NCBI RefSeq assembly: GCF_000378085.1 | Contig: NZ_KB899212.1 | Span: 124,001 to 188,000 of the forward strand | Origin: Hoylesella loescheii DSM 19665 = JCM 12249 = ATCC 15930 | Lineage (GTDB): Bacteria; Bacteroidota; Bacteroidia; Bacteroidales; Bacteroidaceae | Direction of reading: 5' to 3' | Length of the DNA: 64,000 bases | Part shown: positions 18,993 through 26,744 of the stretch, in pieces | Layout of the letters: each line of letters opens with the position of its first letter | How positions within the stretch are numbered: the stretch's first letter is position 1 | Notes under the pieces: generated by a model | What the model saw: the letters and a program-made list of their open reading frames with translations, nothing else | What the model was told of the DNA's origin: nothing | Database searches by the model: none | Made by a program: the position numbers and the translations under genes

Positions 18993-19155
18993 CTATATTA
19001 CAATTATTCATCCATTGTTGCTATTTCTCTTAGGTGGTAGTAAAAGAAAATGCGCACTTTATATTGTAACACCCTAATTTATAAACTGAACTTGAAAAGA
19101 GCTAATCAGTCTAATGTTATTCGATTTAACACCTTCGAGTCTTTTTTAACGGATG

Positions 19156-19187
19156 CAAAGGTACGTAAAAGTTTATAAACGAACAAA
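19156..19187 (-). promoter_or_regulatory. Promoter of the small-protein/fimbrillin-like operon
   Basis: On the minus strand TTTG (19184-19187), a 20-nt spacer and TACCTTTG (19156-19163) match the Bacteroidetes -33/-7 consensus. The leader would be about 155 nt. Confidence 0.7.
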
Positions 19188-19352
19188 ATAAAATCAAAAT
19201 AAATTTTATTTGTAATGTCCTCATTATGTTGAAAGTAAGGTTGCTGCCTATAATCTTTTGCAGCCATAAGATCGGCAAATACGATGCGGTTTACACAAAG
19301 ACATAAGCCATCCGATAAGTACCCAAAATGTGTTTTATGGCATGTAGGCACG

Positions 19353-19458
19353 CTACAAGCCTTTTGTAGTGTGGCTACAAGCGAGTTGTAGTGCCACTAC
19401 AGATGAGTTGTAGCCTGACTACCGCTCGTTTGTAGCCACCGTACAAAGGGTCTTGTAC
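19353..19458. repeat. CTACAA/TTGTAG palindrome array, five units at 22-bp period
   Basis: Units start at 19353, 19375, 19397, 19419 and 19441. The first four are CTACAA-N5-TTGTAG (arms vary slightly) with 5-nt linkers; the fifth is GTACAA-N6-TTGTAC. It lies in the 700-bp gap between the divergent fimbrillin-like operon and the second hybrid regulator. Confidence 0.9.
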
Positions 19459-19625
19459 TGTTTGGTTAGTGAAATAATGTTATTTCATCACAGTTCAACC
19501 ACTTGCTAAAAACATTGTGCATAGGACATGGGGAGGTAGCGTTTGGCCGGTTACACAGCAACATGAAAACATAAGATGGCATCAAAATCAAAGCGCAAAA
19601 ATGAACAACGTTGATAAATATTTCA

Positions 19626-19633
19626 TATATTTG
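19626..19633 (+). promoter_or_regulatory. Candidate -7 box of the second hybrid regulator
   Basis: TATATTTG matches the consensus, 60 nt before the ATG at 19693. No clear TTTG lies at the usual distance. Confidence 0.5.
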
Positions 19634-19692
19634 CACCATGGATAAAGGGCGGAAACGTGTCGCCCATTCAAACAACAAACACTAGCAAACCA

Positions 19693-21714
19693 ATGAACTA
19701 TCGCCACTTACCAACCTTCCATCTACCGCAATTTATTGCCTTGCGCAACATTGGCATGACCCTACGTCTGCCCTTCGCGCTCGCCTTGATGATGTTATTG
19801 CTAAATGCATGCACCAACAAGTTGTCAACAGGTTTGCCAAATGTTCATCCCCCCATCCAGCAGACTGCCTCTCTGACCAGTATGGATAAGGTGAACACTC
19901 GTCTTTCGCAGGTGATTGCCACACTGATACGCATGGAACGTATTGTTAAAGGCGAAAGGCGTATGGGGCAGGATGCGCTTGTTTCGGGGCTGTTGGTGAG
20001 TCAAAACAATGCCAAACACCAAAACGAGCTTCTTACTCTTCAAACCCCACACGAACAGAAAGAAAAACGCGCCCTCACCATTGCAGGCATAGCGGTGGTT
20101 CTTTTGTTGTTGGTGGTGGTTGCGGCGCTGGTTTATGTGCGTAGGTTAAGGAAACGAAACCAAGTATTATTAAAGCGGATGGGGCTGCTACGCGACAACT
20201 TTTATACCAACGTTACCCACGAATTGCGCACGCCGCTAACGTTAATTTTGGGACTTAGCAAGGACTTGCACCAAGACAAAGCTTTGCCAGAGGATGCCCG
20301 AAGCAAGGCGCAAGTCATCGAAAAACAAGGTGATAGTCTGCTAACACTCATCAACCAACTGCTTGATTTTGCAAGGGTGAGATCGGCTGTAGACAGTCCC
20401 GAATGGACGAATGCCGACCTTTCTGCGCATCTGGGCATGATCGTGGAAAGCTATCGTGACTTTGCATCAAAACGAAATATCGACTTGCAGTTTGTTGCCA
20501 ATGAACGTATGCAGACCGATTTCGTGCCCGAGTATATTAATAAGGTGGTAAACAACTTGCTATCTAACGCCTTTAAGTTCACTCCCCGATATGGAAGGGT
20601 GAGCGTAAAGGTGGCTCGCGAAGGTACGAATGCCGTTATCAGCGTGATAGATACGGGTGTGGGCATCGCGCCCGACGCCGTTCCGCATCTCTTCGAACCT
20701 TTTTATAAGGCGAGTGCCGATGCCTCGCAGCAGGGCACGGGCATTGGTTTGGCGCTGGTACGGCAGATTGTAGACGCGCTAGATGGCTGCATAATGGTTG
20801 AGAGCGTGCCCGAAAAAGGCTCGACTTTCGTTGTGCGTTTGCCCATCAGAAACGTTTGCAAGCCCTGCAATATGGTTGCGACGCATGTCAATACGCCCTT
20901 TTTGCCGCAAACGAAAGAACGGCTTGACGACGAGGCGAACCACAATAACGACGAACAGCGCATGCTCATTGTGGAAGACAATGCAGACTTGGGCGCCTAC
21001 ATCGGGTCGCTTTTTAGTGCCCATTATGCCGTGTATTATGCCACCAACGGCACCGAGGCCTTGAGTAAGGCTATGGAATTGGTGCCCGACATCATAATAA
21101 CCGACCGCATGATGCCTGGTATCGACGGTTTGGAAGTGTGCCGAAAGGTACGCCAGAGCGATGTGTTGAACCATATCCCCATTGTGGTGGTGACGGGGAA
21201 GATTACCGAACAAGAGCGCCTCGAAGGTATTAAGGCGGGTGCCGATGCCTATATCAACAAGCCATTTAATAGCGAAGAGCTGATAACGATGGTGGAAAAG
21301 TTGTTGGATAGACACCAAAATTTGCGTAAGAAGTATGCTGAAAACAGCAACGAAGCAACGGAGGAGAACGACCATCGCACCGAGGCCGAACGCCAATTTC
21401 TTACCAAAGTGGCAGACTTTACCTATCTGTTGCTCGACAACCATGCGCTCGACGTTAACGCCTTGGCCGAGAAACTGAACATGAGTGTTAGGCAGTTTCA
21501 TCGCAAATTGGTGGCGTTAACGGGCAATACGCCTGGTGTTTTTATCCTTAATTTAAAGATGCAAAAGGCCAAGTTGTTGCTCGAAACGAAATACGAACTT
21601 ACCATCGAGGATATTTCCGAACGCTGTGGCTTCGAGCACGCTTCTAGTTTCTACCACGCTTTCAAAAAGGCGTTCGGCATAACGCCAGCAGAATATAGGA
21701 AGAAAAGAGGGTAA
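19693..21714 (+). CDS. Hybrid two-component regulator with a very short sensor
   Basis: The protein has 673 aa from the ATG at 19693 (a GTG at 19657 is less likely). Order: signal/anchor ending in LLLNAC (Cys40), only about 85 periplasmic residues that look helical, a membrane helix (about 128-149), a kinase core with YTNVTHELRTPL (His176) and GTGIGLALVRQI, a receiver with the phospho-acceptor in IITDRMMP, and an AraC domain ending GFEHASSFYHAFKKAFGITP. Hybrid regulators of Bacteroidales usually carry a large beta-propeller or binding-protein sensor; here there is no room for one. It may sense through a partner or through the membrane. Its target is unknown. Confidence 0.9.
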   Translation: MNYRHLPTFHLPQFIALRNIGMTLRLPFALALMMLLLNACTNKLSTGLPNVHPPIQQTASLTSMDKVNTRLSQVIATLIRMERIVKGERRMGQDALVSGLLVSQNNAKHQNELLTLQTPHEQKEKRALTIAGIAVVLLLLVVVAALVYVRRLRKRNQVLLKRMGLLRDNFYTNVTHELRTPLTLILGLSKDLHQDKALPEDARSKAQVIEKQGDSLLTLINQLLDFARVRSAVDSPEWTNADLSAHLGMIVESYRDFASKRNIDLQFVANERMQTDFVPEYINKVVNNLLSNAFKFTPRYGRVSVKVAREGTNAVISVIDTGVGIAPDAVPHLFEPFYKASADASQQGTGIGLALVRQIVDALDGCIMVESVPEKGSTFVVRLPIRNVCKPCNMVATHVNTPFLPQTKERLDDEANHNNDEQRMLIVEDNADLGAYIGSLFSAHYAVYYATNGTEALSKAMELVPDIIITDRMMPGIDGLEVCRKVRQSDVLNHIPIVVVTGKITEQERLEGIKAGADAYINKPFNSEELITMVEKLLDRHQNLRKKYAENSNEATEENDHRTEAERQFLTKVADFTYLLLDNHALDVNALAEKLNMSVRQFHRKLVALTGNTPGVFILNLKMQKAKLLLETKYELTIEDISERCGFEHASSFYHAFKKAFGITPAEYRKKRG

Positions 21715-21718
21715 ATAA

Positions 21719-21975
21719 GCCTCACCCCCAGCCCCTCTCCAAGGGGAGAGGGGAGTGAAATGCTTTGCAAAAGCATTGCCTATTTCGCTTGTCAACTTAG
21801 TGGCTGCATAGCATAATGCCTTGCAAAAGCCTTGTATAACTCGCTTTTCAACTTAGTGGCAGCATCGCATATCATTCCCCTCTCCCCTTGGAGAGGGGCT
21901 GGGGGTGAGGCGTTTTACTTTTGGAGAGTGGTTGGAGGTGAGGCATCTTACTTTTGGAGAGAGACTGGGGATGAG
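21719..21975. repeat. Facing pair of GC-rich hairpin repeats with a 56-bp tandem core
   Basis: Hairpin copies at 21732-21753 and, inverted, 21877-21898 flank a core in which TTTTGCAA...CAACTTAGTGGC recurs 56 bp apart (CAACTTAG at 21793 and 21849). Partial GGTTGGAGGTGAGG-like tails follow to 21975. It directly follows the hybrid regulator gene. Confidence 0.85.
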
Positions 21976-22019
21976 GCGTTTTATTTCTTTTCTGCTGCTC
22001 TTTTTTCCTCAATTCTCAG

Positions 22020-22027
22020 TAACTTTG
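22020..22027 (+). promoter_or_regulatory. Candidate -7 box of the Tsx-like gene
   Basis: TAACTTTG matches the consensus, with a leader of about 75 nt. The -33 region is pyrimidine-rich without a clear TTTG. Confidence 0.5.
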
Positions 22028-22109
22028 CAGTGGCTTGCAGACTTCCGTCGCAGTGTATGCGGATAAAGTCATGCAGGAAAACTAACGAAACCAAATTTTA
22101 AAATCAAGG

Positions 22110-22814
22110 ATGAAAAAGCTTTTCGCTTTGGCCATAGCTATCGTGGCCAGCCTGTCTGTACAGGCGCAGAATGTGCAATTGCATTATGATTTCGGACATC
22201 TGAACGACAATCTCTCAACACGACCCAAGCTAACAACCACCGTGGAGACGTTCAAACCCGACAAATGGGGTAACACTTTCTTCTTCGTCGACATGGACTA
22301 TGCAGACAATGGCGTGGCTGCCGCCTATTGGGAGATTTCCCGCGAGTTGAAATTCTGGCAAGCACCGTTGGCTATTCACGTAGAGTATAACGGTGGATTG
22401 GCCAAGGGCGTGGGTTCGTACAACGACGCTTATCTTGCTGGTGTGACTTACAGTTGGAACGATAAAGACTTCAATTCGGGCTTCACCATCACGCCAATGT
22501 ATAAGTATTTGGCCAAGCAAAACCAAAAACACTCGTGGCAACTCACAGCAACATGGTACTTCAACTTCTGCAACCAGCTGCTATCGTTTAATGGTTTCGC
22601 CGACTTTTGGGGTGATCGTCGCTTCGCCGACGGAAAGAACATCGCCATATTTCTTGCTGAGCCCCAGTTCTGGGTTAACCTCAACCGCATCAAAGGCATA
22701 AGCGAAGACTTCAAGCTAAGCCTAGGTACGGAATGGGAAATAAGCAACAACTTCGTTAACCAAAACCATCGCTGGTACTGGTTGCCAACGTTGGCAGCGA
22801 AATGGACGTTTTAA
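22110..22814 (+). CDS. DUF5020 / Tsx-like outer-membrane protein
   Basis: The protein has 234 aa with a signal peptide cleaved after VQA. The mature chain is rich in aromatic, alternating segments (FFFVDMDYAD, HVEYNGGL, GVTYSWNDKD, WQLTATWYFNF) and ends in Phe after LAAKWTF, the usual C-terminus of an outer-membrane beta-barrel. It fits the DUF5020 family, which is related to nucleoside-specific Tsx channels. The next gene is a purine permease, so I infer nucleoside or nucleobase uptake across the outer membrane. The family link is by motif and size only. Confidence 0.75.
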   Translation: MKKLFALAIAIVASLSVQAQNVQLHYDFGHLNDNLSTRPKLTTTVETFKPDKWGNTFFFVDMDYADNGVAAAYWEISRELKFWQAPLAIHVEYNGGLAKGVGSYNDAYLAGVTYSWNDKDFNSGFTITPMYKYLAKQNQKHSWQLTATWYFNFCNQLLSFNGFADFWGDRRFADGKNIAIFLAEPQFWVNLNRIKGISEDFKLSLGTEWEISNNFVNQNHRWYWLPTLAAKWTF

Positions 22815-22997
22815 TTATTGAGTAGTTAAGGGGTTAAGCAGTTAAGGAGTTAAGCCGTATGGTTTTGAAGCATAAAGTAAAATTCCCTGTTAACTCTTTA
22901 ACTCTTAAATTTATCAACTTGTTAATTCGTTAAGTTGTTTACCCGTTAACTTACAACTCATAAACTCAAAGACTCAAAAAACTTACCCCCTCAAATC
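22815..22997. repeat. Intergenic GTTAAG-type short repeats
   Basis: This stretch is dominated by degenerate 8-10-nt repeats of GTTAAC/GTTAAG with CTTGT. I see no purine-riboswitch fold or -7 box ahead of the permease. Confidence 0.6.
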
Positions 22998-24296
22998 ATG
23001 TCTTTCTATTCTCTTTTGGGATTTAATCCCAAGAAGCAATCGCGCCGCACCGAAATGATGGCCGGCGTAACCACGTTTCTCACCATGAGTTACATCCTTG
23101 CCGTGAACCCCGACATACTAAGTGCCGCGGGAATGGATAAGGGTGCCGTGTTCACCGCCACTGCTTTGGCTTCGGCCCTTGGCACATTGTTCATCGCTTT
23201 CTTGGCTAAGCTACCCTTTGCGCAGGCTCCAGGCATGGGCATTAACGCCTTTTTCGCCTTCACTTTGGTGCGTGGTATGGGCTATTCGTGGGAAGCTGCC
23301 TTGGCGGCAGTGTTCGTCGAGGGTATCATCTTTATCATATTGACGGCCCTGAACATACGCGAACAAATTGTAAAGTGTATCCCCAAGAACCTACGCTTTG
23401 CCATTTCGGGCGGCTTGGGATTGTTTATCGCCTTCATCGGACTGAAAAACGCGGGACTTGTAGTGGCCAACGATGCCACCTTCGTTTCGCTTGGAGCTTT
23501 TACGCCAACAGCTGCATTGGCCTCGTTGGGTATCATCTTGAGTGGCGCATTGCTGGTATTGAAGGTTCGCGGAGCCTTGTTTTATAGCATCTTGATATGT
23601 ACGGTTATCGGCATACCTATGGGAATAACCCAAATTCCCGATGCTTTCGTGCCCGTTTCGCTACCCCAAAGCATTGCCCCAACGTTCTTAAAGCTCGACT
23701 TCGCTGCGCTGCTCAACGTTGATATGATGCTCACCATATTCGTGTTGGTGTTTATCGACATCTTCAACACGCTGGGAACGCTCATCGGAACGGCAGCCAA
23801 AACCGACATGATGGACGAAAATGGCAACGTGAAGAACATCCAAAAAGCTATGATGGCCGATGCTATCGCCACTTCTACGGGTGCACTTTTGGGTACGTCT
23901 ACCGTTACAACGTTCGTCGAAAGTGCTGCGGGCGTGGCCGAAGGCGGACGTACGGGACTCACGGCATTTACTACGGCCATGTTCTTCATTGTGGCTTTGT
24001 TCATGGCTCCGCTGTTTCTCATCATCCCTTCTGCCGCTACCACGGGTGCGCTAGTGCTTGTGGGCGTGTTCATGTTAGAGTCTATCAAGAAGATAGACCT
24101 ACAAGACATCTCCGAGGCACTACCTTGTTTCATCACCGTTTTGATGATGGTGCTGACTTATAGCATTGCCGAGGGCATGGCCTTGGGACTGATTAGCTAC
24201 ACGTTGGTGAAGCTGTTGAGTGGCAATTACAAAGACGTCAACATCACGCTCTTCATCGTTAGCACCCTTCTTGTTTTGCGTTATGTGTTCCAATAA
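22998..24296 (+). CDS. NCS2-family purine (adenine/guanine-hypoxanthine) permease
   Basis: This 432-aa inner-membrane protein has about 12-14 hydrophobic segments. The start (LLGFNPKKQSRRTEMMAGVTTFLTMSYILAVNP) and the motif FAQAPGMGINAFFAFTLV are diagnostic of the AzgA/PbuG branch, which imports adenine, guanine or hypoxanthine with protons. STGALLGTSTVTTFVESAAG in the second half is also conserved. It follows the Tsx-like gene by 183 nt and overlaps the next gene by 14 nt. Which purine is preferred cannot be read from the sequence. Confidence 0.92.
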   Translation: MSFYSLLGFNPKKQSRRTEMMAGVTTFLTMSYILAVNPDILSAAGMDKGAVFTATALASALGTLFIAFLAKLPFAQAPGMGINAFFAFTLVRGMGYSWEAALAAVFVEGIIFIILTALNIREQIVKCIPKNLRFAISGGLGLFIAFIGLKNAGLVVANDATFVSLGAFTPTAALASLGIILSGALLVLKVRGALFYSILICTVIGIPMGITQIPDAFVPVSLPQSIAPTFLKLDFAALLNVDMMLTIFVLVFIDIFNTLGTLIGTAAKTDMMDENGNVKNIQKAMMADAIATSTGALLGTSTVTTFVESAAGVAEGGRTGLTAFTTAMFFIVALFMAPLFLIIPSAATTGALVLVGVFMLESIKKIDLQDISEALPCFITVLMMVLTYSIAEGMALGLISYTLVKLLSGNYKDVNITLFIVSTLLVLRYVFQ

Positions 24297-25215
24297 GGCT
24301 CGTTTCGCGCTGCTTGGGGCTGTGCTGTGTATGGCCTTTGCCACCTTTGGGCAGACGCTTGTTGTGGGTAGCTATAATATAAGGTATCGAAATGATGGCG
24401 ATGAGGCGAAAGGGCACCTTTGGGCGAAACGTTGTCAGGTGATAGCCGACCAACTTAACTACCACCATCCCGATGTTTTCGGGGCGCAAGAGGTATTGAA
24501 AGGTCAGCTCGACGACATGTTGCGCGCACTGCCCGACTACGATTACGTGGGCGTTGGACGTGATGATGGACGCGAAGCAGGTGAATATGCACCCATATTT
24601 TATCGGCGCGACCGACTGAATAAGCTTGGCGATGGATACTTTTGGCTATCGCCTACATATACAATTCCTTCGTTGGGGTGGGACGCGGCTTGCATACGCA
24701 TCTGCACTTGGGCTAAGTTCAGGGTGCGCGAAAGTGGCAAAGTGTTCCTTTTCTTCAATCTCCATACCGACCACGTGGGCGTTAAGGCGCGTCGCGAGTC
24801 GGCAAAGCTGGTGATGAAAGCTATTGAAGGCTTGGGCGGAAAGGACATGCCTGTGGTGCTAACGGGTGACTTTAACGTAGACCAAAACGACGAAACCTAT
24901 GCCATCTTCACCGCAAACGCGCGCTTAAACGATGCCTACGTCGTGGCTAAGCACCGCTTTGCAGAGAACGGAACGTTTAACAGCTTCAATCCCACGCTAA
25001 AAACAACCAGTAGGATAGACCATATTTTTGTGTCTCCCCGTTTCTCTGTGGCTCGTTATGCAGTGCTTCCCAACTTCTATTGGACAGAAGAACCGGCGAC
25101 GAAAAGTCAAAAAGGACAGGATGCCCCGCAGCAAATCGACCTTAAACAACATCAATTACGAACGGCATCAGATCATTATCCGGTGTTTGCTGAGATAAAT
25201 CTGAAGTCGAAATAA
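24283..25215 (+). CDS. Secreted endonuclease/exonuclease/phosphatase-family protein
   Basis: The protein has 310 aa from the ATG at 24283, inside the last codons of the permease gene (14-nt overlap). A signal peptide ends near FATFGQ. Motifs of the metal-dependent EEP fold are in order: SYNIRYRN, the metal-binding Glu in FGAQEVL, FNLHTDHVG, TGDFNVDQND, SRIDHIFVS and the catalytic His in ASDHYPVFAEI. The fold cuts phosphodiesters (DNA, RNA, inositol phosphates, lipids). The overlap with a purine permease suggests periplasmic nucleotide or nucleic-acid breakdown feeding purine uptake; this is inference. An alternative is a sphingomyelinase- or IP-phosphatase-like role. Confidence 0.88.
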   Translation: MCSNKARFALLGAVLCMAFATFGQTLVVGSYNIRYRNDGDEAKGHLWAKRCQVIADQLNYHHPDVFGAQEVLKGQLDDMLRALPDYDYVGVGRDDGREAGEYAPIFYRRDRLNKLGDGYFWLSPTYTIPSLGWDAACIRICTWAKFRVRESGKVFLFFNLHTDHVGVKARRESAKLVMKAIEGLGGKDMPVVLTGDFNVDQNDETYAIFTANARLNDAYVVAKHRFAENGTFNSFNPTLKTTSRIDHIFVSPRFSVARYAVLPNFYWTEEPATKSQKGQDAPQQIDLKQHQLRTASDHYPVFAEINLKSK

Positions 25216-25220
25216 ATTCA

Positions 25221-25263
25221 CTCCCCCTTCGCCTTAGATGAGGTGTTGGGGGAGTATTTTTTT
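25221..25263 (+). terminator. Terminator of the purine-uptake group
   Basis: CTCCCCC (25221-25227) pairs with GGGGGAG (25248-25254), with further pairing inside (CGCCT/AGGTG), followed by TATTTTTTT. It starts 5 nt after the hydrolase stop. Confidence 0.9.
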
Positions 25264-25311
25264 AGTTTCAACACTCCACGCCGCTTATTTAGCTTGTTGC
25301 TACTTGGTTGC

Positions 25312-25614
25312 AGCGTTGCATGCACTGCGCCAACTACCGCATAGGGGTTCGTGATTTAGGTACGAACGCCATTCAACAGCTTAATTTAAGCATGGCCATT
25401 AGCTGCCCGTATTGCATGAACTACCGCATAGGAGTTGGTCATTTAGGTACGAACGCTATTCAATAACTTAATTTAAACATGACTATTAGCGGCCTGTATT
25501 GCATTAACTACCGCGTAGCGTTTGGTCATTTAGGTATGAACGCCATCCAACAACTTTATTTAAACATGGCCATTAGCTGCCTGTATTACATCAACTACCG
25601 CGTAGCGGTTGGTC
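25312..25614. repeat. 87-bp tandem repeat, about 3.5 units
   Basis: ATTTAGGTA(C/T)GAACG recurs at 25354, 25441 and 25528, 87 bp apart, and each unit also carries CAACTACCGC(A/G)TAGCGG-like sequence. Because 87 is a multiple of three, open frames pass through several units, but a TAA in the second unit and the lack of a family match argue against a protein. Confidence 0.9.
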
Positions 25615-25963
25615 TGTTGGTAGGGCAGGGTTGGGAGCTAAAGCGACCTACCCTGTCTAAGTGGAGCATTTAACCCAACAAGGCCGTAGGTCTTGGTCTT
25701 TTTTCTATTGGTTAGCTAGTATGGGGAAGTTGGTTGTTTGTGGGTATAATCTGACCTGTTGGAAGAGGAAATGGCGTCAATAAATAGGTGGGATAACAGA
25801 ACAGCGAAGAGAGATTTGCACCCATTCTTCACCTTAAAGGTGTGTTAAATGGAAACAGACCAATACCTACGGCATTGTTTCCTCTCCGCGCAAACTAGGC
25901 AGGGTAGGTCGCTTTAGCTCCCAACCCTGCCCTACCAACAGGCCAACCGCTACGCGGTAGTTG
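25592..25963. repeat. Foldback element with 67-bp inverted arms
   Basis: Positions 25592-25658 and 25897-25963 are reverse complements at about 65 of 67 bases. Weaker complementarity continues inward (CCGTAGGTCTTGGTCT against AGACCAATACCTACGG), so nearly the whole 372 bp could form one long stem. The outer end of each arm is itself a small palindrome (ACCGC-GTA-GCGGT). The left arm overlaps the last unit of the 87-bp tandem repeat. No gene lies inside. Confidence 0.9.
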
Positions 25964-25979
25964 GCGATATAGTTATTCA

Positions 25980-26400
25980 TTCGTTATCTAATCTTGTTCA
26001 AAAAACAGCGCCTCTTATCCCGAATACACGTATAAGCGTATCTTCTTGCATCCTTATCTTACTTAAAACGTATGGTGTCTTATCCCGAATACATGTATAA
26101 TGGCTTCTACTTGCATCCTTACTTGGCCTAAAACGCATGGTATCTTATCCCGAACTCACGGATAATGGCTTCTTCTTGCAACCTTGTCTTACTTAAAACG
26201 TATGGTATCACATCCCAATTTATAAACAATGTTTGGCTTAAAACCGTGCTATTGAAAAAGGATAAATAAGCCCTTGCACACAGCTTTTTAAGCTCCCGTT
26301 GTGTTCCATGTCAACTGGAACCTTGTTCCTTGTCAGCTGGAATGCGGTTCCATATCAACTGGAACATTGTTCCGGTTAACATGGAACCGCATTCCCACAT
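25980..26400. repeat. Composite intergenic element, copy C (inverted), with a 65-bp tandem expansion
   Basis: Read on the minus strand this repeats the module order of copies A and B. The hairpin array comes first (GTTCC at 26303, 26325, 26347 and 26369, degenerate fifth at 26391), then GGGAGCTTAAAAAGCT, TTCGGGATAAGA and CAAGATTAGATAA. Here the TTATCCCGAA module is amplified as a 65-bp tandem repeat at 26014, 26079, 26144 and, decayed, 26209. Confidence 0.8.
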
Positions 26401-26655
26401 AGTGATAGCGAGGCGAAAGTTCTATTTGTTGGTTATCAGAGCGTTGTGTTCGCATCTTGTTTTCTTGTTTGGCAAAATCCATCTTCTTGCTATCGGGGCA
26501 AGTAGGACGTGTGGTTTGCCAAGGTTCCACCATGACTTTAATGGGCAAATAGTTTTCACTCGTTTCGCTCGTTCTATCTGCCTCGTTCGTTCATTCAATT
26601 CTTTCCCCGCCCTAAATCCTCATAAATGAGGAATGCCATTGCGTCATAATTTTCT

Positions 26656-26663
26656 TAATTTTG
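26656..26663 (+). promoter_or_regulatory. Candidate -7 box of hemG-type gene
   Basis: TAATTTTG matches the consensus and leaves a leader of about 80 nt. The -33 is unclear. Confidence 0.45.
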
Positions 26664-26744
26664 TACCAGCGAACAATATTAGGATGTCGTATCACGGGCG
26701 GAAAACTGCTAACAAGCTGGTGATACTGGCACATTAATCCATAC

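Noticed and set aside
22815..22997. Purine riboswitch ahead of the purine permease
   Set aside because: The stretch is made of GTTAAG-like repeats and no three-helix aptamer can be drawn.
25479..25673. 64-aa open frame in the 87-bp repeat
   Set aside because: It arises from in-frame repeat units, and an upstream unit carries a stop in the same frame.
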